Source of the DNA: Pseudocercospora fijiensis CIRAD86
Lineage: Eukaryota; Ascomycota; Dothideomycetes; Mycosphaerellales; Mycosphaerellaceae
Reading direction: 5' to 3'
NCBI RefSeq assembly: GCF_000340215.1
Contig: NW_006921545.1
Location: 773,522-837,521 of the forward strand
DNA: 64,000 bases
The notes below the pieces were generated by a model. The model saw only the letters and a program-made list of their open reading frames with translations, was not told the origin of the DNA and made no database searches. Below are positions 57,491 through 64,000 of this stretch, one piece after another. Both the position numbers and the translations under genes were made by a program. Positions within the stretch are counted from its first letter, which is position 1; every line of letters starts with the position of its first letter.

Positions 57491-60400
57491 GGACATAAAC
57501 GGGAATCTTATATATACCGATATAGTCCTCGAAAATAATATCGGAACTTCTACTCTTATCGACGAAGGATACTAGTATTATACTACAATTAATACGAGCC
57601 TAGCTAAAGGCCTCGGGCTTAGCTATATTAGCCGTAAGTCCCGAGAAGTAAAAGGAGCGTCGTTTACGATATAAGACGCGAAAATTATTAGAGTCGTCGC
57701 CTTCTAGATAGAAATTAATAGATTCTAATAAACGGTATACGCTTACGTCGTACCGGGATTAGCTTTCCCCCTTATCCTAGGGAACCTATAGAAGGTATAT
57801 AGTAAGGTTAGGACCGCGCCCGAGAAACGATAGTACTACTACGGGAGGGCTCGGTATTAGATTAAAGAAGGGCGCTATTACCGCGAGGTCGATACGAATA
57901 GGAATATCGCTACGATTAACGCCGTAAGAAGCCTACTTACTACGACAATTGCCGAGGATATTAAAAAGGCCCTAAAGACGAAGGAATACCCGACGATCGA
58001 GGAGCTAAAAAAGAAATTGCCCCTAGAGGTTCGCGATATAGCCGCGCTATTTTATTAAAGGGAAGCCGATAAGTTAGCGCCCTATCGTCCTAGTATCGAT
58101 TATATAATAGAACTCCGTAAGAAACTAGACGGGTCCTAGCCTTAACTCCCTTAGGGCCCGCTCTATAGTATATCGAAATAAGAACTCTTAGTCTTACGGA
58201 AGTCGCTAGACGAGCTCTTAAAGAAGGGGTTTATAAGACCTACGAACTCCGAAGCGGCGGCGCTCGTACTATTCGTTAAGAAACCTAGGGGAGAACTACG
58301 GTTCTACTACGACTATAGGGCGCTTAACGCCCTTATAAAGTAAGACCGATACCCCCTCCTACTAATCCCGGATACTATAAGGAACCTAACGGAGGCCCGA
58401 TAGTTAACTAAGGTTAACGTAGTCTTAGCCTTTTATAAGATAAGAATAGCAAAAGGATACGAGTATAAAACGGCCTTCCGTACTAGGCTAGGCTCGTTCG
58501 AGTAGCTAGTATACCCGTTCGGTTTGTCCGGAGCCCCGGCTACGTTTTAATAGTATATTAACACTCTCCTACGGGAGTATCTAGACGATTTCGCGTTAGT
58601 ATATATAGACGACGTAGTTATCTACTCGAGCGGGACGAGGGAAGACTATTTCCGTAAGGTAAGGGCCGTTCTTAAGAAGCTTTAGAACGGAGGCCTTTAC
58701 CTTAATATAAAAAAGAGCGAATTCGCCTAGAAAAAGATTAAGTACCTAGGATTTATCGTCTACGCCGACGGAGGAGGAGTATTAGCAGATTCCGAAAAGA
58801 TAGAAGCTATATAGAAATAGGTAGCACCTAAGACCTAGAAGGAAGTTCGTCGTTTCTTAGGATTTATAAACTATTACCGTATATTCGTACCGAACTATTC
58901 TAAGATTTCCGTACTATTAACCGCGCTAACTAGTAAGGGAACCCCGTTCTTCTAGAGAGAAGAGTAGGCTAAGGCGTTCGAGACGCTAAAGGACAAATTC
59001 TACCGCGCCCCGGTACTTGCCTAGTAGGACCCGTCCCTTCCTACCTTCCTTAAAACAGATTATAGTAGGTTCTCGATTAGGGGCGCTCTTATTTAAGAAA
59101 AGGAGGGGATCCGTCGACCGGTAGGCTTCTTTTTAAAGAAACTAAATAAAGCGGAGATTAACTACGATATCTAGGATAAAGAAATACTCGCGGTCGTATC
59201 TAGTATTAAGTTTTAGGACTCCGAGCTAAAATTATATAGCCTCTTTACGATTTAGACGGACTATAAGAACCTAGAATACTTTATAGTAAAGCGCTAGCTA
59301 TCCGAGAGATAGATCCGATAGTAGGAAGAACTAGCGAAGTACTAGTTTACCCTAGTCTACTAGCCGGGAATCGAGGCTATTCTACTAGATACCTTATCGA
59401 GGAGAGAATAGGATATATTAGGCTAAGACGATAAGCTTTAGAGGTTCCGGAGATTTCTAGATCCGGACCTCTCTCTAAACTAGCCGGAAAACGTCTAAAT
59501 CTCTAGTACTACGATCCGTAGCTTCCTACGTACTACTAAGGCAGGCCTATTATCCTTACTCGCGAACGAGACGGAACCCGCGTAAGCTCCGCCGGAAAGC
59601 GCTAAACTATTCTAGGACCTAGAGATAAACGAAATATAGAAAAGCATTATCGAGAAGGATACGGTATACTAGACGGTATTACGGAAAGTCTATAAGGGAT
59701 ATAGGATATTATAACCGGAAATTAAAGCGAAAATTTAGATCGGGGATTATATAATAGACCCTAAGGGGTTCCTACGCTATCGCGGTAAACTCTAGGTTCT
59801 AGGAGCCCTAGCTACGACGGAGGCCGAATACAAAGATATAGGAACTAAAGAACTATAATAGGATATACTACGTACGAAGATTATCTAATCGATCTACGAC
59901 TTACCGCTCTACGGTTACCCTAGCCGGGATTCTACCGCTTCTATACTAGGTCGCGAATTCTACTAGCCGCTATAGTCGAAGTAGGTGCGACAATTCCTAT
60001 AGAATTGCAACTATTATAGACGTAATAAAGTATAGAGGGAGTATAAATACGGCCTCCTAAAGCTACTACCGGTACCCGACCGTTTCTTCTAAGAAATCTC
60101 GATAGACTTTATAACTAACCTACCGGAGTTAGACGGGAATCGATATCTTTAGGTAATTAAAGACCGCCTTAGTAAGTAGATTGCTCTTATCGGTACTCCC
60201 TTTATAAAAGCGGAGGAATGCGTAGTTTTGTTTCTAAAATACTAGGTTAGGTATTATAGACTGCCTCGTACTATTACTAGCGATAGAGGTACAAATTAGA
60301 TAAGTACTTTCTAGAGGGAGGTGTATCGACTACTTAGCGTAAAATAGAGGTTAAGCTCCGCTTACTACCTATAAACCGACGGAGGTCCGGAGCGCGTAAA

Positions 60401-61211
60401 CTAAGATATTTAAGCGTACCTACGGAACTATATTAACTAAATACAGTCCGACTAGAACTAATAGCTTCCTACGGCGGAACTTACGTTTAACGGGAGACAC
60501 TAAGCGGGATTAGAAATAAGCTCTTTCTTCGCGACCTACGGCTACGAATCTACCTCCCCCGTTCCGCTAGAAAAGGACCTAGCTATCGATAGGCGGCTAA
60601 CTACGGCGAAACGAGTAGAGGAATTCGTAGATAAGATTAAGAGGATCTTAGACCTATACTAAGTATAAATAGCGGAAGTAGTATAGAAATAAGAGGAAAG
60701 CGCGAATAAGACTAGGACGCTAGCGCCGGTATACTATATCGGAGACAAGGTCTAGCTCGACCTAAGGAATTACTAGATAGATAGACTAAAGAAGAGCCTC
60801 GACTCGAGATACGCTAAGTATACGGTCGAAGAGGTATTATCGCCTATCTTAGTATAACTCTTAGGGATACCTAGTAATATTTACCTAGTATTCTATACCG
60901 ACCTTCTAAGACTTACGAGTAGAGACCCCCTACTAGGGTAGGTAATCGACGACGAATAGCCGGACCCTATTTTATTCGAGATATATAAAGAATAGTAGGT
61001 CGAAGAAATCCTATATACTCGGAAAAGGAAGCGAGGCTAGGGACGAGAAGCGCTTATAAAATAGAGCGGGTACTATAAACCTACGTAGAAACCCCTAGAC
61101 TATATCGCGGATACCTTAGTACTTAACGACTTCGAAGTAAGATACGGACAAATCGAGGAGAACGACGGACCTCTAAGAGACTAGGAGAAGAAAGGGAAAT
61201 AGAGGAAATAA
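57490..61211 (+). pseudogene. pol: A3 pol: protease, RT, RNase H, integrase, chromodomain, RIP-broken
   Basis: Protease near 57555 reads STLIDEGYQYY (stop read as Gln). The RT has [20 protein letters not shown] at 58270, PFGLSGAPATF and the active site near 58603, YIDDVVIYSS, with both Asp intact (codons GAC GAC). RNase H is near 59040-59400, with FKQT-like LKTDYSRFSIRGAL and later LLDTLSRRE. Integrase has a decayed HHCC zinc site near 59950-60030, then SIDFITNLPEL, TSDRGTNQ and QTDGGPERVNQ. A C-terminal chromodomain at about 60990-61140 reads VEEILYTRKRKRG.GREALIK.SGYYKPT.KPLDYI, with the aromatic-cage Trp codons now TAG. It ends at TAA 61209-61211. Confidence 0.92.
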
Positions 61212-62572
61212 CGCGGCGACCTAGAGTTTTTCTATAGAGTAACGATAGTTAATTTCTAGATTTTAGGAATTTTTACTAACTTTCGGAGTTTTACTAACTT
61301 ATTAGCTTTTGTTTACGAAATATTTAGGGTTTACTAGAAACACGGGAGAAGGGAAATATAATTTAAGATAGGAAAAATTTTATTTAGGTATTTATAAGTA
61401 AGTATCGGGTCTCCGCCCGAAATTAAGAGGTCTCCTTAGGACTAGAAAAAGGATATAATATTACCTCCGAAACTACCTAGAGCCTACTAGAAAACCTACG
61501 GAAACCCTTATTAAGCTAGCTAATCCGGCGGTCCGATACGATTAGTACCGAGATAGAGAGTAGTAGGAATACCTCTAAGAAAAGAAGATTAGAGAGAGAA
61601 AATCTAAGGATAGAGATAAACTTACGTCTAAGTTTATTATACTACGATATTAGCAACGGTATTCGTTACCTCTAAGGCGATAGCGCTAAAAGAAATAGTT
61701 AGCGCGGGTTTTATCGTAGGAAACGGGAAATCTTACCTAGATAGCAATCCCTACGGCTAGAGAGACTTAAGAGCTTTCTATACCTTAAGAACCTTAAGAA
61801 GCTCGGAGTGCTTCTCGGCGACGGTACTACGGGTCGCGCGGGTATAGCTAGCGTAGGCTATATAGGCTATTTAAGGACTAAAAGGTTAGCGAGGGTTTTA
61901 GTACGGGAATCGCGAAAACTTATAGTAGAGCGTAAGTAATTCTCTTACGAGCGTAATTAGCGTAGGCCCTCGAGCTAGCGGGCTAAAGAGAAGTTAGCGG
62001 ACCCTACGACAAATAGGGCGAGAACCTTATAGACTCGTTAATCGACGCAGTCCTCGCTAGAGTTATAGCAACTAATATAGTAGATTCGACGAGCTATCTA
62101 GGATAAGTTAATTTTACGAAGGAAATCGTAGGGTATAGAGAGGGACTTGCTATAGTAGTAGTAGTAGTAGTAGTAGGGGGGTATATATATAAAGAAAAGA
62201 AGAAGAAGAAGAAGAAAAGGGAAATATTAATACTCCTAGAAAGCGACGCGGAAGTAAAGGTCGCGAAAGTAAGGGAAAGCGCAATTATAAGTAAAGCGTT
62301 TAAAAGCGCAGTTACGGCGCGTTTTAGAACCGGTAAGTAGGTAAAAGAGCGCGGTTTTAGTAGTCGGCGAAGAAAAGTTACAGTTCGTTAAAACCCTAGG
62401 TACGGCAACCCCGACCGGAAAGTAGCGGAAACCCCGAACGTAAAGGAGGAAACTACGAGCGCGTTACTTTAGAGAAGCTTAGATAGGTACAGATCTAACG
62501 GATAAAGTAATAGCGATAGAAACTACGGGGGATTTCTATCCCCGCCGAGGAAGGGGAGGAGGACGGGGGTAA
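61212..62572 (+). other. A3 3' untranslated region with purine-rich microsatellites
   Basis: About 1.35 kb with no coherent frame on either strand. It contains a (TAG)n run at 62152-62175, a short (TA)n run, an AAG-rich run at 62192-62221 and the polypurine tract at 62548-62569. Strong purine bias on the plus strand toward the 3' LTR. Confidence 0.75.
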
Positions 62573-62759
62573 TATAAAGGGCTACGCCCTAGGTAGAAAG
62601 CGCTAGCCTTAGGCATTCGGCCTACGCGACTCTAACCTACTACCTAGCGCTTAGCGTACTATATAAAACTATTCGGATTTACGTAGATAGACTTAGCTTT
62701 TTATCGAACCTATTAAGTCTTATATCTAGTATCCGCGTACGCGTTACTTACCCGTAATA
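62573..62759 (+). repeat. A3 3' LTR
   Basis: 187 bp, the partner of 50646-50832. It is followed by CCTAG and the continuation of B2. Confidence 0.95.
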
Positions 62760-62764
62760 CCTAG

Positions 62765-64000
62765 GTATTAATATCGCTTCCTAGTTAAGGCACTTCTATC
62801 GCTAGTCGGAATTACCGCTAGGATTAGACCTATCGGTAATATATACGCTGCCCTTTATAGGCTTAATCTTATTAGCTACCCTCTTATATAGGGTATATAT
62901 ACTAATCGCTCGTAGAGCCCGAGCTCTCTCTTTTTAACGCTAGGCCTAGAGATTAGCGTAATAAAACAGCGCGTAAACTTTATTAGAAGTCTCCTTATAT
63001 CGGTAGGTATATAGCTAGTAGTCCTAATTTATAATACTCGCGAAAATATTAGATTCGTAATAATACCCCTAGGATAGTATTAGACTCGCGCTCTTATTAG
63101 TTAGTTCGGATTTAGGTAGACCTGCCTCTAGCGACGATATATATAATAGTATTTTTACTAAGACTTATATACTAGGTAGTCGCTATATTATTATACTTGC
63201 TATCGCCTAGAGCATTCGTCTCCTTAGTATAGAACCTAGAAACTTGCCTTAACGTACGGATCGGTATACTTCTAGATATAACCTATTTAAGCTATACTAA
63301 CTTTTAGTATAGATTGTCGGTCTTATAACCGCGCCCTATCGTTTCCTAAAGCCCGTCGTAAGGCAGCTAGAATGTCCTTATAGGTCCTTTAGCTAGTATT
63401 GCCGATATAACTAGTAAATATAACCTAACTACCCTTATAGTTAGCGATAGTTCCCTCCTAATAGCTATCGTTATAGTTACGCTAAACGCCTCGGTCTATA
63501 CGAGACTATAGTCGACCTAGAATAATTAGTATATTTAGGTCTACGGTAATCTAGAAGGTAAAGGAAAAGTATATACCGAAGGCGTCTACTATAATATTAT
63601 AGTAGGTACCTACTAGCGTAACCTCCCTATTTACTCCCTATATACCGAGGGAGACGTCTCTATTTATTTGTAGCTTAAGCTATTTAGCCTAAAGCTTACT
63701 TATAATAAGTAGCTCTAAACTATTATTAAGCATTGCTAGTCTCTACTAACTATAGTTCCCGATAGTAACTTAAATATAGATAGCGGGGACGATAGTAAAG
63801 GAACGGGTAACTACGGAAAGGTCTATATTATTAGGGATAGAGTAAAGTTCCTTAGGTCGAGGAGGTCCTACTCGACCGATTTATTAGCTAGTAAATCGGA
63901 TAGCCTTAATAAAAACTAAAACTAAAATAGGGTCTAAGGCATTATTATTACCTCGGCCTATCTCCTTAACCCCCTCTTCGTTAGTATTATCGATATTCTC
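62765..64000 (-). pseudogene. pol: B2 pol N-part: protease and upstream region, RIP-broken, runs off the window
   Basis: The minus-strand continuation of B2 matches B1 from about 41805 down to 40605. It includes the protease-RT linker and the protease itself. A decayed CCCCGGGG-type palindrome at 63056-63082 aligns with the B1 copy at 41509-41534. The remaining gag, ORF0 and 5' LTR of B2 are beyond position 64000. Confidence 0.88.

Larger units (their letters stand above)
50646..62759 (+). mobile_element. Complete Ty3/gypsy chromovirus A3, split by copia D
   Basis: LTRs of 187 bp at 50646-50832 and 62573-62759 (TATAAAGGG...GTAATA; originally TG...CA) are flanked by the perfect duplication CCTAG (50641-50645 and 62760-62764) in B2. 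A purine tract at 62548-62569 precedes the 3' LTR. Without copia D and its duplication the element is about 6.8 kb. gag begins close to the LTR; pol ends with a chromodomain. It is the reference copy for fragments A4 and A1. Confidence 0.95.
16987..64000 (-). mobile_element. Giant Ty3/gypsy element, copy B2, nested host of four insertions
   Basis: The minus-strand element starts with its 3' LTR at 16987 and runs out of the window. Its own DNA is 16987-17209, 22127-26991, 35430-37326, 49669-50645 and 62765-64000; everything else inside is younger insertions (LINE, C, B1, A3 with D). These pieces join in perfect order when compared with copy B1 (37327-49664), read backwards: B1-equivalent 49664 down to about 40605 at the right edge. 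The 5' third and the 5' LTR are beyond the window. The left target flank is ctaa or similar in copia F. Confidence 0.95.

Noticed and set aside
62573..64000. A third independent copy of gypsy B at the right edge
   Set aside because: The sequence continues exactly where B2 stops at 50645, with the CCTAG duplication of A3 on both sides, so it is the same B2 element.
1..64000. Host protein-coding genes, rRNA or tRNA genes
   Set aside because: All coherent frames are RIP-damaged and mostly assignable to retroelements; no tRNA or rRNA signature was found.

Overview
The window looks like a gene-free, transposon-packed block from a filamentous ascomycete (Pezizomycotina). No intact host gene was found. 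Almost every coding remnant is a retroelement gag or pol reading frame that stays in register for hundreds of codons but is broken by in-frame TAG (some TAA) where Gln or Trp is expected. TpA is very common, CpA/TpG is scarce and CpG is kept. This is the signature of repeat-induced point mutation (RIP, C to T at CpA), which occurs in fungi. The species cannot be named from the sequence.

Layout, left to right. (1) 1-570: unassigned DNA. (2) 570-1550: fragment of gypsy family A (+). (3) 1551-5416: two unrecognised RIP-damaged reading frames, convergent, carrying CCGGC-type palindromes. (4) 5417-6217 and 13363-13434: two tandem copies of a structured repeat module R; the second copy is split by (5) a complete chromodomain gypsy element H (6218-13362, minus strand, 197-bp LTRs, target duplication GGGGC). 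(6) 13435-14495: fragment of family A (-). (7) 14496-16986: 5' part of a copia element F with a 100-N assembly gap. (8) From 16987 past the right edge: a giant gypsy element, copy B2 (minus strand), filled with younger insertions. These are a Tad1-like LINE in its 3' LTR (17210-22111), gypsy C in its integrase region (26992-35424), a second copy of itself, B1, in opposite orientation in the RT region (37327-49664), and gypsy A3 (50646-62759), which itself carries copia D (50834-56177) exactly at its 5' LTR/internal junction.

The element borders are well supported. LTR pairs have identical lengths (H 197, C 219, B 280, A 187, D 126 bp), and target duplications are visible for H, C, A3, D, B1 and the LINE. 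Because B2 is present a second time as B1, the empty insertion sites of C, A3 and B1 can be read directly from B1. This gives an insertion order: F, then B2, then LINE/C/B1/A3 into B2, then D into A3.

Three things go beyond routine transposon annotation. First, short palindromes are scattered inside the elements, often in frame within gag or pol: a GGTACCTC-n-GAGGTACC family in C, a CTAATACTACCCCGGGGGTA-type family shared by unrelated elements B, D and H, and a CCGGC family in region 1.9-5.8 kb. Second, family B is about 12.3 kb long and has extra reading frames, including a roughly 900-codon frame downstream of pol that is kept in both copies. Third, element C carries an antisense reading frame between pol and its 3' LTR.
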